64,000 bases of DNA from Lacinutrix algicola (GCF_001418085.1 NZ_LIQH01000040.1:329243-393242), one strand, 5' to 3'; numbered from the stretch's first letter, positions 9,904 through 20,041 are shown. Made by a program: numbers and translations. The notes: generated by a model from the letters alone, not told the origin.

Positions 9904-12456
9904 ATGGATGATAATTTTTCACCAAGAGTAAAAGATGTAATAGCTTACAGTAAAGAGGAAGCACTTCGCTTAGGTCATGATTTTATTGGTACCGAACATC
10001 TTATGCTTGGATTATTAAGAGATGGAAACGGAAAAGCAATAAATATATTAAATGCCTTAGATATTGATTTAAATCATTTAAGACGAAAAGTCGAAATTTT
10101 AAGCCCTGCGAATCCTAATGTTACCATTACTTCTAACGACAAAAAGAACTTGCACCTAACTAGGCAAGCAGAACGCGCTTTAAAAACTACTTTTTTAGAA
10201 GCAAAACTTTTTCAAAGCACTTCTATTAACACAGCACATTTGCTGTTATGTATTTTAAGAAATGAAAACGATCCAACAACTAAGCTTTTAAATAAGTTAA
10301 AAGTGGATTACGATAATGTAAAAGAACAATTTAAGTCTATGATCACAAACGACGATAGTAATTATATAGAGCCTAAATCGGAATCTTTTCAAGATGATGA
10401 TTCTAAAGGAAATGAAGGCAACGAGTCTAAAGACATATTTAATACACCTACGGGAAAAAGCAACAAAAAGTCTAAAACACCTGTTTTAGACAACTTCGGT
10501 AGAGATCTTACTGCTATGGCAGAAGAAGGAAAACTAGATCCTGTGGTTGGACGTGAGAAAGAAATTGAGCGTGTATCTCAAATCTTATCTCGTAGAAAAA
10601 AGAACAATCCATTACTTATTGGAGAACCTGGTGTTGGTAAAAGTGCCATTGCCGAAGGTTTAGCTAATAGAATTGTTAAACGTAAAGTCTCTCGTATTCT
10701 TTTTGGAAAACGCGTTGTTACTTTAGACTTAGCGAGTTTAGTTGCTGGAACAAAGTACAGAGGACAGTTTGAAGAGCGCATGAAAGCCGTTATGAACGAG
10801 CTTGAAAAAAATGATGATGTTATTTTGTTTATAGACGAAATACACACTATTGTTGGTGCTGGTGGAGCAACAGGAAGCCTTGATGCGTCTAATATGTTTA
10901 AGCCTGCTTTAGCAAGAGGCGAAATACAATGTATTGGTGCCACAACTTTAGATGAATACAGACAATACATAGAAAAAGATGGTGCTTTAGAGCGTCGTTT
11001 TCAAAAAGTAATTGTCGAACCAACTACTGTTGATGAAACTATAGAAATATTAAACAATATTAAAGGTAAATACGAAGAACATCACAATGTCGAGTACACA
11101 CAAGAAGCTATTGAAGCTTGTGTAAAACTTACTAATAGATACATGACAGAGCGTTTTCTTCCAGACAAAGCTATTGATGCTTTAGATGAAGCAGGTTCTC
11201 GTGTACACATTACTAATATCGATGTACCTAAGCAAATTATTGAGCTTGAGAAAAAGCTTGAAGAAGTTAAAGAAACTAAGAACTCTGTTGTTAAAAAACA
11301 GAAGTACGAAGAAGCTGCACGTTTACGTGACGATGAGAAGCGTTTAGAAAAAGAGTTATCTATTGCCCAAGAAAAATGGGAAGAAGATACCAAACTAAAT
11401 AAAGAAATAGTTTCTGAAGATAATGTTGCGGATGTTGTTTCTATGATGACAGGAATTCCTGTAAATAGAATTGCACAAAAAGAAAGCAACAAATTAGCAG
11501 AGCTACCAGAGCTTATTAACGGAAAAGTTATAGGTCAAGATGAAGCTGTTGCAAAGGTTGTAAAAGCCATACAGAGAAATCGTGCTGGACTTAAGGATCC
11601 AAATAAGCCAATTGGCTCATTTATATTTTTAGGACAAACAGGTGTTGGTAAAACACAATTAGCCAAAGTATTATCTCGTGAGTTATTTGATAGTGAAGAA
11701 TCACTTATTAGAATAGACATGAGTGAGTATATGGAGAAATTTGCAATCTCACGTTTAGTTGGTGCACCTCCAGGATACGTTGGTTACGAAGAAGGTGGAC
11801 AGCTTACAGAAAAAGTAAGACGCAAACCTTATGCTGTTGTACTTTTAGATGAAATTGAAAAAGCTCATCCAGATGTTTTTAACATGCTTTTACAAGTATT
11901 GGATGATGGTTATTTAACCGATTCTCTTGGTAGAAAAATTGATTTTAGAAATACCATAATTATTATGACTTCTAATATCGGAGCTCGTAAATTAAAAGAT
12001 TTCGGTACAGGAATTGGTTTTGGTACTGCATCTCAAAAATCTCAAGAAGATGCTAATGCACGTGCTGTAATACAAAATGCTTTAAAGAAATCTTTTGCAC
12101 CAGAATTTTTAAATAGAATTGATGATGTTGTTGTATTTAATGCTCTAGAAAAAGAGGATATTCATAAAATTATAGATTTAGAACTTGATAAACTACTATT
12201 AAGAATTAAAGACCTTGGTTACGAATTAGAATTAACTGACACTGCTAAAGATTACATTGCAGAAAAAGGTTTCGATAAACAGTATGGAGCAAGACCTTTA
12301 AAAAGAGCTATCCAAAAATATGTTGAAGATGCTTTAGCTGAAGAAATAATTACTTCTAATGTAAGTGAAGGAGATAAAATTATTATGGATTTAGATTCTA
12401 AAACTGATGAAATAACAATTAAAATAGAAAAGACAGAAAAGTCTACAGAATCTTAA
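9904..12456 (+). CDS. clpC: ATP-dependent Clp protease ATP-binding subunit ClpC
   Basis: An 850-residue Hsp100 unfoldase that feeds ClpP. In order it has two Clp N repeats (about residues 1-145) and AAA+ domain 1 with Walker A GEPGVGKS at residue 240 and Walker B FIDEIHT. A UVR/M-domain coiled coil follows (KKQKYEEAARLRDDEKR), then AAA+ domain 2 with Walker A GQTGVGKT at residue 577, and the D2-small C-terminal domain. The GIGFG sequence in domain 2 fits the ClpP-docking loop. The UVR-type middle domain separates it from ClpA and ClpB. In flavobacteria it is a stress protein; the regulator is not visible here. Confidence 0.96.
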   Translation: MDDNFSPRVKDVIAYSKEEALRLGHDFIGTEHLMLGLLRDGNGKAINILNALDIDLNHLRRKVEILSPANPNVTITSNDKKNLHLTRQAERALKTTFLEAKLFQSTSINTAHLLLCILRNENDPTTKLLNKLKVDYDNVKEQFKSMITNDDSNYIEPKSESFQDDDSKGNEGNESKDIFNTPTGKSNKKSKTPVLDNFGRDLTAMAEEGKLDPVVGREKEIERVSQILSRRKKNNPLLIGEPGVGKSAIAEGLANRIVKRKVSRILFGKRVVTLDLASLVAGTKYRGQFEERMKAVMNELEKNDDVILFIDEIHTIVGAGGATGSLDASNMFKPALARGEIQCIGATTLDEYRQYIEKDGALERRFQKVIVEPTTVDETIEILNNIKGKYEEHHNVEYTQEAIEACVKLTNRYMTERFLPDKAIDALDEAGSRVHITNIDVPKQIIELEKKLEEVKETKNSVVKKQKYEEAARLRDDEKRLEKELSIAQEKWEEDTKLNKEIVSEDNVADVVSMMTGIPVNRIAQKESNKLAELPELINGKVIGQDEAVAKVVKAIQRNRAGLKDPNKPIGSFIFLGQTGVGKTQLAKVLSRELFDSEESLIRIDMSEYMEKFAISRLVGAPPGYVGYEEGGQLTEKVRRKPYAVVLLDEIEKAHPDVFNMLLQVLDDGYLTDSLGRKIDFRNTIIIMTSNIGARKLKDFGTGIGFGTASQKSQEDANARAVIQNALKKSFAPEFLNRIDDVVVFNALEKEDIHKIIDLELDKLLLRIKDLGYELELTDTAKDYIAEKGFDKQYGARPLKRAIQKYVEDALAEEIITSNVSEGDKIIMDLDSKTDEITIKIEKTEKSTES

Positions 12457-12476
12457 AATAATATCACTTTAGATAT

Positions 12477-12512
12477 AGAGGTTATTTAATATTCTTAAAT
12501 AACCTCTTTTTT
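12477..12512 (+). terminator. intrinsic terminator of clpC
   Basis: AGAGGTTATTTAA and TTAAATAACCTCT form a 13-bp stem with a short loop, followed by a run of T, 20 bases after the clpC stop. Confidence 0.88.
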
Positions 12513-12540
12513 TTGTATATTAAGATTAGATAAAATTGGC

Positions 12541-12933
12541 ATGACAGAACAAGCACACATAGACATTGGCGTAGGCTACATAACAATACACGAAAATTAT
12601 TTAGTTGTAATAATAAATAAAGACGAAACTGTTACAATAGAAACTAATAAAATATTATTAGACCTAGTCGATCTTTTTTACCAGAATAAAAATTTCGTTT
12701 ACATTAGTAATCGTAAAAATTCTTACGCGGTAAACCCTACCGTTTATTTTGAAACTAAGCAAATAAAAAACCTAATTGGTTTTGCTGTTGTCTCTCAAAA
12801 AGAAATCACCAAGAATAACGCATTAATAGAAAAACTTTTTGTCGAAAAGCCCTTTAAAATATTTAAAGAACTTAACGAAGCAAAATCATGGGCAAACTTA
12901 CTTGTCTTAGAAAACAAAAAAGTTAACTATTAG
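12541..12933 (+). CDS. conserved 130-aa protein, SpoIIAA/STAS-like
   Basis: A small soluble protein with an alternating beta/alpha pattern. The strand GYITIHENYLVVII, then an ISNRKNSYAVNP turn and the helix-strand IKNLIGFAVVS, recall the STAS/SpoIIAA-like fold found in many short flavobacterial proteins. I do not recognise a named function. It is monocistronic: a clpC terminator lies upstream and its own stop codon sits inside a terminator hairpin. TAAAATTG just before the start is close to a -7 element. Confidence 0.75.
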   Translation: MTEQAHIDIGVGYITIHENYLVVIINKDETVTIETNKILLDLVDLFYQNKNFVYISNRKNSYAVNPTVYFETKQIKNLIGFAVVSQKEITKNNALIEKLFVEKPFKIFKELNEAKSWANLLVLENKKVNY

Positions 12934-12946
12934 TTAACTTTTTTTT
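12916..12946. terminator. bidirectional terminator overlapping a stop codon
   Basis: GTTAAC (12922-12927) and GTTAAC (12933-12938) form a stem with flanking A6 and T8 tracts, loop TATTA. The TAG stop of the small STAS-like gene (12931-12933) lies in it. The same hairpin ends minus-strand hutH. Confidence 0.82.
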
Positions 12947-12996
12947 GTTTTAATTAAATAAAGGGTAACAATATTGAGCTACTTGATTGTAAATAA

Positions 12997-14532
12997 TTAA
13001 CCATTATTTACACCATAATTATTCAAAAACAACTCTTCTATTTCTACATCAACATCATTTAAAAACTGAATTGAAGCTTCAATATCATCATGTAAAACAC
13101 GATCTTTTTCCACAAATGACACCTCTTTTCTGTACTGCTCTAAAAATGATTCTAAAAAAGGAGATGTTTTTAATGGGCTTCTAAATGCTATGGCTTGACT
13201 AGCATTCATTAATTCTATAGCAATTACGCGTTCTACGTTTTTAATCAGTCTATAAGCCTGTGTTGCCGCATTTGCTCCCATACTAACATGGTCTTCTTGC
13301 CCATTACTAGACACAATACTATCTACACTTGCTGGTGTTGCTAATTGTTTATTAGCACTTACAATACTAGCTGCTGTATACTGAGGTATCATAAAACCAG
13401 AATTTAAACCTGGATTATCTACCAAAAATGCTGGTAAGCCTCTTAAGCCTGAAACTAATTGGAATACACGACGTTCAGAAATGTTACCAATTTCTGCCAT
13501 CGCAATTTTTAAATAATCTAATGCTAAAGCTAAGGGTTGCCCATGGAAATTTCCGCCAGAAATAATTAAATCTTCTTCAGGAAAAATATTAGGATTATCT
13601 GTAACCGAATTAATCTCAGTTAAAATAACACGTTCAACAAAATCTAAAGTATCTTTTGTTGCACCGTGCACTTGAGGAATACATCTAAAAGAATAAGGAT
13701 CTTGAACATGTTCCTTTTCTCTTGTAATTAGTTCACTTCCTTTTAGAAACTCATTAAAACGTCTAGCCACTTTTAATTGTCCCGGATGAGGACGTACTTG
13801 GTGAACTAAATCATGAAAAGGTTCTATTCTACCATCAAAAGCATCTAAACTAATACTAGCAATTACATCTGCCAAATAAGATGTTTTATGAGACATTAAT
13901 AATAAATATACACCATAAGCACTCATAAATTGTGTTCCGTTTAAAAGCGCTAAACCTTCTTTTGCTTCTAATCTTATCGGTTCCCAACCAAATTTTTCAA
14001 GTATTTCGCTGGCATTAAATTCTTCTTTATCATGTACTACTTTTCCTTTTCCTATTAACGGCAAAGCTAAATGCGCTAAAGGCGCTAAATCACCGGAAGC
14101 ACCAAGAGAACCTTGTGTAAACACAAACGGAAACACATCGTTATTAAAAAAGTCTATCAATCTGTTTACAGTAGCTAATTGTACACCACTATGTCCATAA
14201 CTTAAAGATTGTATTTTTAAAAGCAACATCACTTTTACAACACTTTCTGGAACACGATCTCCTGTTCCACAAGCGTGAGACATTACAAGATTTTCCTGTA
14301 ACTTTGTTAAATCGTTCTTAGAAATTTCTACATTATATAAAGAACCAAAACCGGTATTAATACCGTAAAATGGTTTATCGGCTTCACTTAATTTCTTATC
14401 TAAATACGTTTTACACGTATTAATTTTATCTATAGACTCTTTAGAAAGCTTTAGCTTTTTCTTGTCCTTAAAAATATTGTAAATTGTTACAATGTCAAGT
14501 TTTTCTGAAGATATATAATGGAATGTGCTCAT
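12997..14532 (-). CDS. hutH: histidine ammonia-lyase
   Basis: An aromatic amino acid lyase that deaminates L-histidine to urocanate. The self-forming MIO cofactor triad Ala-Ser-Gly is A145-S146-G147 in GSLGASGDLAPLAH. Other family blocks are YGINTGFGSL, VTDNPNIF, SGGNFHGQPLA and SSNGQEDHVSMGANAA. The ATG at 14532 (MSTFHYISSEK, 511 residues) is chosen because the longer frame begins at a TTG at 14553. No hutU, hutI or hutG lies nearby, so the degradation pathway is scattered, or this lyase serves another role. Regulation is probably from the mirror-image promoter region at 14547-14640. Confidence 0.95.
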   Translation of the reverse strand: MSTFHYISSEKLDIVTIYNIFKDKKKLKLSKESIDKINTCKTYLDKKLSEADKPFYGINTGFGSLYNVEISKNDLTKLQENLVMSHACGTGDRVPESVVKVMLLLKIQSLSYGHSGVQLATVNRLIDFFNNDVFPFVFTQGSLGASGDLAPLAHLALPLIGKGKVVHDKEEFNASEILEKFGWEPIRLEAKEGLALLNGTQFMSAYGVYLLLMSHKTSYLADVIASISLDAFDGRIEPFHDLVHQVRPHPGQLKVARRFNEFLKGSELITREKEHVQDPYSFRCIPQVHGATKDTLDFVERVILTEINSVTDNPNIFPEEDLIISGGNFHGQPLALALDYLKIAMAEIGNISERRVFQLVSGLRGLPAFLVDNPGLNSGFMIPQYTAASIVSANKQLATPASVDSIVSSNGQEDHVSMGANAATQAYRLIKNVERVIAIELMNASQAIAFRSPLKTSPFLESFLEQYRKEVSFVEKDRVLHDDIEASIQFLNDVDVEIEELFLNNYGVNNG

Positions 14533-14546
14533 GGTTTGTTTTATGT

Positions 14547-14640
14547 GTATCAAAAATCATCATTCAAAACAAGCTGTGCAAGTATTGTTAATAATTTATC
14601 AAAATGATTTAAATTAATATTTATAACTTATTTTTGATAC
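14547..14640. promoter_or_regulatory. mirror-image divergent promoters of hutH and the TlpA-like gene
   Basis: GTATCAAAAA (14547-14556) and TTTTTGATAC (14631-14640) are a perfect 10-bp inverted pair. Read in each direction they give a -7-like TTTTTGATAC about 15-20 bases before each ATG. On the plus strand TATTTTTG at 14629-14636 matches TAnnTTTG exactly. Confidence 0.5.
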
Positions 14641-14659
14641 AAATTTAATATCAAAAAAA

Positions 14660-15703
14660 ATGAAGAAATTATTATTAGGCTTATCTGTATTAGCAGTTGT
14701 AGCTTGTAAAGAAGAAGCTCCTAAAGACTACGTTACCTTTTCTGGTAAAATTGAAAACCAAAGTAGTGACTCTTTATTCGTATACCAAGGAAGAGCATTT
14801 TCTAAAACGATTAAAATTGCTCAAGATGGTACGTTTAGTGATACTTTAAAAGTTACTACTGGAATGTATGGTGTTTATGATGGTAATGAATCTACTAACA
14901 TTTTTCTAAAAAATGGTTATGATTTAAAATTAGAATTAGATACTAAAGAATTTGATGAGTCATTAAAATTCACAGGTGAAGGCGCAGATGCTAACAACTA
15001 TTTAGTTAAAAAAGCAGTCATGCAAGAAAACTTAATAGAGCCAAGTCTTTTTGATTTAGAAGAAGCAGAATTCAATGCTAAAGTAGTTGACCTTGAAAAA
15101 GAAATGTACACGTTTTTAAACGATAACACTAAAGGATTAGACTCTACACTTATTGCTAATGAAAAAGCACAGATTACTCAATTTAAACCAGGAATTACTG
15201 GAGCTTATAAACAACAACAAGGAAGAGCTGCACAATTTGCTTCATATGTAGGACAGCCTTCTCCTGATTTTAATTTTGAAAATGTTAAAGGCGGAAAAAC
15301 AGCTTTAGCAGATTTAAAAGGTAAATATGTTTATATAGATGTTTGGGCAACCTGGTGCGGACCTTGTCTTAGAGAAATTCCTTCATTAAAAAAAGTTGAA
15401 AAAGATTTCCATGGTAAAAACATTGAATTTGTAAGCCTTTCTGTAGATGACGGTAGAGGATTTAAAGGAGATGTAGCTGCAGCTAAAGAGGGCTGGAAGA
15501 AAATGATAGCCGAAAAGGAATTAGGTGGCATTCAAATAATATCTGACAAAGGTTGGAAATCTGAATTCGTACAAGGATTCAAAATTAATGGTATTCCTCG
15601 TTTTATCTTAATCGATCCAGCTGGAAATATTGTTAATGCTGATGCTCCAAGACCTTCAAGTCCTAAATTAAGAGAAATTTTAAATGGATTAGATAATATC
15701 TAA
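14660..15703 (+). CDS. TlpA-type thioredoxin-fold lipoprotein
   Basis: A 347-residue exported protein. The signal MKKLLLGLSVLAVVAC has its lipobox Cys at residue 16. A beta-rich N-terminal region (FSGKIENQSSDSLFVY...) resembles the DUF4369 domain that often precedes TlpA domains in Bacteroidota. The C-terminal thioredoxin domain has the redox pair WCGPC at 232-236 and the cis-Pro in INGIPRFILID. It likely reduces or rearranges periplasmic disulfides as a membrane-anchored thiol-disulfide oxidoreductase. The redox partner is unknown. Monocistronic with a strong terminator. Confidence 0.9.
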   Translation: MKKLLLGLSVLAVVACKEEAPKDYVTFSGKIENQSSDSLFVYQGRAFSKTIKIAQDGTFSDTLKVTTGMYGVYDGNESTNIFLKNGYDLKLELDTKEFDESLKFTGEGADANNYLVKKAVMQENLIEPSLFDLEEAEFNAKVVDLEKEMYTFLNDNTKGLDSTLIANEKAQITQFKPGITGAYKQQQGRAAQFASYVGQPSPDFNFENVKGGKTALADLKGKYVYIDVWATWCGPCLREIPSLKKVEKDFHGKNIEFVSLSVDDGRGFKGDVAAAKEGWKKMIAEKELGGIQIISDKGWKSEFVQGFKINGIPRFILIDPAGNIVNADAPRPSSPKLREILNGLDNI

Positions 15704-15720
15704 TTTTTAAAATAGAGTAT

Positions 15721-15752
15721 AAAAAAAACCGAGCAACATTAAGTTTAAAGCT
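15721..15752. terminator. bidirectional terminator (TlpA-like / NAD(P)HX repair gene)
   Basis: AAAACCGAGC and GCTCGGTTTT form a stem with flanking A and T runs, between two convergent genes. Confidence 0.87.
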
Positions 15753-15780
15753 CGGTTTTTTTGTGCTTAATTTTATGTTT

Positions 15781-17343
15781 TTATTCTGGAGCTTCAGTAT
15801 CTGCTTGCTCTACTTGAGTCTGTTCTGGCTGCTTAAACAAATCTAAGTAAGCTAAACTTATACCTTCTATTACATTACTTGCAATAATACTTTGGTAGCC
15901 TAATTGCTCTATTAATATATCGGCACTTTTTCCATGTAAATACACTCCAAAAAGTGTAGCCTGTAAAGGATCGTAGCCTTGCGAAATTAAACCTGTTAAC
16001 ATTCCTGTTAAAACATCTCCTGTTCCTGCAGTTGCTAAACCAGGATTTCCTGTTGCGTTAACATATAATTTATCATCGAAAACAGTAATTGTATTTGCTC
16101 CTTTTATAACTACAATTACTTTATATTTTTTAGCAAAAGCTTTTGTTTTCTTTAATTTATCGAAATCATTATCCCATTTTCCCACCAATCTTTCTAACTC
16201 TTTTGGGTGTGGTGTTAAGATGGTTAATTCTGGTAATAATTTTAGTAAAGCTTTCTTTTTAGCTAAAATATTTAAGCCATCAGCATCAATAACTAAAGGC
16301 TTTTTGTTTGTTTTTAAAAACGCTTCAATCGCAGAAACCGTTTTAGAGTCTGTACCTAAACCTACTCCAATTCCAATAACTGTTGGTTCTATATCGAATG
16401 CTATTTTAGTTATTTTTTCATCATCTTCATCAGTAATTACCATAGCTTCTGGGAAAGCTGTTTGTAGTGGTATATAACCACATTTTGGCATATAAGCAGT
16501 TACTTTTCCAGCGCCTACTGCTAATGCAGATCTACTCGCTAATGTTACTGCTCCTATTTTACCATAACTCCCACCAATAATTAAACTGTGTCCAAAAGTA
16601 CCTTTATGACTATACTTTTCGCGAGGTTTATAAATTGGTAATACTTCGTTCTTCCCAATTAAATCGGCTTCCGTAACCGTTGTAAACAAATAATCAGGAT
16701 CAATACCAATATCTAAAACTTCCCATTGTACAGTGTATTTTGCTGTTTCTGGTAAAAAGAAAACTAATTTTGGTGTTTGAAAACTTAAAGTATAACCTGC
16801 ATTAACAACTGCTTCAGGATCTTCAACACTCTTGTCTGTAGCCAATCCAGAAGGTAAATCTATAGATAGCGTAAATGCTTTTGTTGCTCTAAAAAAGTTA
16901 AATAAACCTTTTACCCAAGCATCTACAGCACGATTTAAACCTATTCCAAAAACGGCATCAACAATAATGTCTTTTTCGTTAATATTAATGGCGTTAAAAT
17001 CTTCTTCACAACTTAATAATGTTGGCCAACTTTTAGTAACGTTTTTAACACGATCATAATTAATTAAAAAATCTTTAGAACGCTTATCGCTACAATTTAC
17101 AATGTAAGTATTAACATTATAACCATGTGTAATTAAATGTCTAGCGACTACTAAACCATCACCTCCATTATTACCAATACCACAAAACACATGAATTGGT
17201 ACTTGCGCACCTTGCATTCTTGTATGTATCCAGTTAAAAATTTGCATTCCTGCGCGCTCCATTAAATCTGTCGAAGAGATTTTCTGCTTATCTTGTGTTA
17301 GTTTGTCGCCTTCGTAAATTTGTTCTTTAGAGAATATCTTCAT
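15781..17343 (-). CDS. nnr: bifunctional NAD(P)HX epimerase / ADP-dependent NAD(P)HX dehydratase
   Basis: A 520-residue fusion that repairs hydrated NADH/NADPH. The N-terminal YjeF_N epimerase domain (about 1-220) has FCGIGNNGGDGLVVARHL and VDAVFGIGLNR. The C-terminal kinase-like dehydratase domain (about 225-500) has the carbohydrate-kinase signature NPGLATAGTGDVLTGMLTGL and LTPHPKELERL. The fused arrangement is the usual bacterial one. The C-terminal tail after residue 505 is a short acidic extension. It is the only gene on its strand here, convergent with the TlpA-like gene and divergent from thrA. Confidence 0.95.
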   Translation of the reverse strand: MKIFSKEQIYEGDKLTQDKQKISSTDLMERAGMQIFNWIHTRMQGAQVPIHVFCGIGNNGGDGLVVARHLITHGYNVNTYIVNCSDKRSKDFLINYDRVKNVTKSWPTLLSCEEDFNAININEKDIIVDAVFGIGLNRAVDAWVKGLFNFFRATKAFTLSIDLPSGLATDKSVEDPEAVVNAGYTLSFQTPKLVFFLPETAKYTVQWEVLDIGIDPDYLFTTVTEADLIGKNEVLPIYKPREKYSHKGTFGHSLIIGGSYGKIGAVTLASRSALAVGAGKVTAYMPKCGYIPLQTAFPEAMVITDEDDEKITKIAFDIEPTVIGIGVGLGTDSKTVSAIEAFLKTNKKPLVIDADGLNILAKKKALLKLLPELTILTPHPKELERLVGKWDNDFDKLKKTKAFAKKYKVIVVIKGANTITVFDDKLYVNATGNPGLATAGTGDVLTGMLTGLISQGYDPLQATLFGVYLHGKSADILIEQLGYQSIIASNVIEGISLAYLDLFKQPEQTQVEQADTEAPE

Positions 17344-17486
17344 ATTAAATTTCAGTAGTGTTATAATGCCTTTAAAAATCGTTCAAGATAATTCAGTCTT
17401 AAACGATTATAGCTCTTAAATTAAAAATTAAATTGAATAAAAATCATAATTGTATAAAAATCAACAATTAGTTTTCTTATTCACGT

Positions 17487-17501
17487 AAAAGTAATACTTT
17501 T
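17487..17501. promoter_or_regulatory. 15-bp palindrome upstream of thrA
   Basis: AAAAGTA-A-TACTTTT is a perfect inverted repeat 32 bases before the thrA start. It could be an operator. No regulator is known for it, and short AT palindromes also arise by chance. Confidence 0.3.
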
Positions 17502-17532
17502 CCCTATCATTTATTAAAATAATTCAACTCTC

Positions 17533-19977
17533 ATGCAAGTATTAAAATTTGGTGGAACATCTGTAGGTTCTTCAAAAAACATCAATAAAGTTATTACTAT
17601 TTTAGAAGACTACTCTAAAAAAGACAAGGTTATTTGTGTGGTTTCTGCCGTTGGTGGTATTACAGATAAACTACTTAAAGCGGGTAACTTAGCTAAAGAT
17701 AACAACAAGAATTATAAAACGGAATACAAGTCTATTAAAGCTAAACATATTAAAGTTTTAGAAGAATTAATTCCTCAAAATAATGCTGCGATCATTAAGG
17801 AATTGGATGGTAAATTAAAAAAGCTTAAAAACCTTTTAGACGGTATTTTTCTTATAAACGAATTGTCTCCACAAACGTCCGATCGTTTGGTAAGCTTTGG
17901 AGAACTTTTATCGTCTTTTATAATAGCCGAAACTCTAAAATCTAGAGGAGTAAATGCTGTTAGAAAGAACACACAACAGCTTATAGTTACTAATTCTAAC
18001 TATACAAAGGCTGAAGTTATTTTTGAAACGACGAATAATAATATTCAAGAGTATTTTAATGAAGCAACACAGGATATAACGCTACTTCCTGGTTTTATTT
18101 CTAAATCATACTTAGGTAAAACAACTACTTTAGGGCGCGGAGGTTCAGATTATACTGCTGCAATTGTAGCTGCTGCTTTAAAAACAGAAAGACTAGAAAT
18201 ATGGACAGATGTTAGCGGTATGTACACAACAAACCCTAAACTTGTTAAGCAAGCCTATCCTATAGAACGTATTAGTTATCATGAAGCGATGGAATTATCG
18301 CATTTCGGTGCTAAAGTACTTTATCCTCCAACTGTTCAACCTGTTTTAAGTTTAAATATCCCTATTCATATTAAGAATACGCTTAAACCTAATGAGTTTG
18401 GAACAATTATTTCTAACGAAGGCAATACAAAGTCTTCAACTGCAACTGGTATTACCAATATTAACGATATTGCACTTTTAACATTGCAAGGCAATGGAAT
18501 GGTTGGTATACCTGGTTTTTCAAAGCGTTTATTCGAAACATTATCTCAAGAGAAAATTAATATTATTTTAATTACGCAAGCGTCTTCAGAGCATTCTATA
18601 TGTTTCGGAATTTCTAAAGATGATGCCATTCAAGCAGAAACAGCTATTAATTTAGCTTTCGAACATGAAATATCTAAACATAGAATTGATCCTATTACCG
18701 TAGAACAAAATCTATCTATTATTGCGCTAGTTGGTGATAATATGAAAAGTCATCAAGGTATTAGCGGTAAAATGTTTAGTGCTTTAGGAAAAAATAATAT
18801 TAACATTAGAGCGATTGCGCAAGGTGCATCAGAAAGAAATATATCTGCCGTAATTGCAGAAAAAGATGTGGAGAAAGCGCTGAATACTATCCACGAACGT
18901 TTCTTTGGAAATAACATAAAACAGTTAAATGTTTTTATAACTGGAATTGGTAATGTAGGCGAAAAACTAATCGACCAAATTCACCAACAGAGTAATTACC
19001 TAAAAAAGAATTTAAAACTAGACGTTCGTATTGTTGGTATGGCTAACTCTAAGAAAATGATTTTTAATGCTGAAGGTATTGATTTAAATGATTGGGCGTC
19101 GAAATTTCATCATGCAGATAAATCAACTTTAGATGGCTTTTTAGAAAAAGCAAAAGCACTCAATTTACGTAACAGTATTTTTGTAGATATTACTGCTAAC
19201 GATGCCGTTTCTAAAATGTACGAGCATTATTTAAGAAGTAGTATTGCCGTTGTAGCTTGTAATAAAATTGCATGTTCAAGTACTTACAGTAATTACAAAC
19301 TTTTACAAGATTTAGCACTTAAATACAATACACCTTTCTTTTACGAAACTAATGTTGGTGCAGGATTACCAATAATTAACACGCTAAACAATTTAGTAAG
19401 TTCTGGAGATAAAGTAACTAGTATTCAAGCTGTACTTTCTGGAAGTTTAAATTTTGTATTCAATAACTTTAGTGATAAAACTAATTTTCATGATACAGTA
19501 AAGCGAGCACAATTTGAAGGCTATACAGAACCAGATCCAAGAATAGATTTAAGCGGAATTGATGTTGCTAGAAAAATATTAATACTAGCCCGTGAAAATG
19601 GTGGAGCAATGGAAATTGAATCTATTGAAAATGATTCATTCTTAACTAAAGCAAACTTAGAAAGCGATACTGTAGACGATTTTTATAAAACGCTTAAAAC
19701 TGAAGAAGCGCATTTTCAAAAATTATATGCTTCGGCTAAAGCGAAAAACTGTCAATTAAAATACGTTGCAGAGTTTAAAAATGGAAAAGCTAAAGTTGGC
19801 TTAAAAGAAATTCCAGAAGGTCATCCATTTTATAATTTAGAAGGAAAAGACAATATTGTTATGTTTTATACAGAGCGTTACCCAGAACAACCATTAATTG
19901 TAAAAGGTGCTGGTGCTGGTGCAGATGTTACTGCTTCTGGTTTATTTGCCGATATAATAAAAGCAGGAAGTAAATAA
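17533..19977 (+). CDS. thrA: bifunctional aspartate kinase / homoserine dehydrogenase
   Basis: An 814-residue fusion catalysing the first and third steps of threonine/methionine synthesis. The aspartokinase part opens with VLKFGGTSVGSSKNI and has GRGGSDYTAAIVAA, followed by two ACT domains (about 310-460) including IRAIAQGASERNIS, likely the threonine-feedback site. The homoserine dehydrogenase part starts near residue 470 (FITGIGNVGEKL, Rossmann loop) and contains FYETNVGAGLPIINTL and VKGAGAGADVTASG. It is followed by thrB and thrC in pathway order, but separated from them by degenerate repeats. Confidence 0.96.
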   Translation: MQVLKFGGTSVGSSKNINKVITILEDYSKKDKVICVVSAVGGITDKLLKAGNLAKDNNKNYKTEYKSIKAKHIKVLEELIPQNNAAIIKELDGKLKKLKNLLDGIFLINELSPQTSDRLVSFGELLSSFIIAETLKSRGVNAVRKNTQQLIVTNSNYTKAEVIFETTNNNIQEYFNEATQDITLLPGFISKSYLGKTTTLGRGGSDYTAAIVAAALKTERLEIWTDVSGMYTTNPKLVKQAYPIERISYHEAMELSHFGAKVLYPPTVQPVLSLNIPIHIKNTLKPNEFGTIISNEGNTKSSTATGITNINDIALLTLQGNGMVGIPGFSKRLFETLSQEKINIILITQASSEHSICFGISKDDAIQAETAINLAFEHEISKHRIDPITVEQNLSIIALVGDNMKSHQGISGKMFSALGKNNINIRAIAQGASERNISAVIAEKDVEKALNTIHERFFGNNIKQLNVFITGIGNVGEKLIDQIHQQSNYLKKNLKLDVRIVGMANSKKMIFNAEGIDLNDWASKFHHADKSTLDGFLEKAKALNLRNSIFVDITANDAVSKMYEHYLRSSIAVVACNKIACSSTYSNYKLLQDLALKYNTPFFYETNVGAGLPIINTLNNLVSSGDKVTSIQAVLSGSLNFVFNNFSDKTNFHDTVKRAQFEGYTEPDPRIDLSGIDVARKILILARENGGAMEIESIENDSFLTKANLESDTVDDFYKTLKTEEAHFQKLYASAKAKNCQLKYVAEFKNGKAKVGLKEIPEGHPFYNLEGKDNIVMFYTERYPEQPLIVKGAGAGADVTASGLFADIIKAGSK

Positions 19978-20041
19978 AATTAGTAATCAGTTTACAGTCT
20001 CAGTAAACAATGTTTATTCTAACTCTAAAACATAGTATAGA

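Noticed and set aside
10578..11720. Minus-strand frames inside clpC
   Set aside because: Shadows of clpC; clpC has all expected Walker and UVR motifs in frame.
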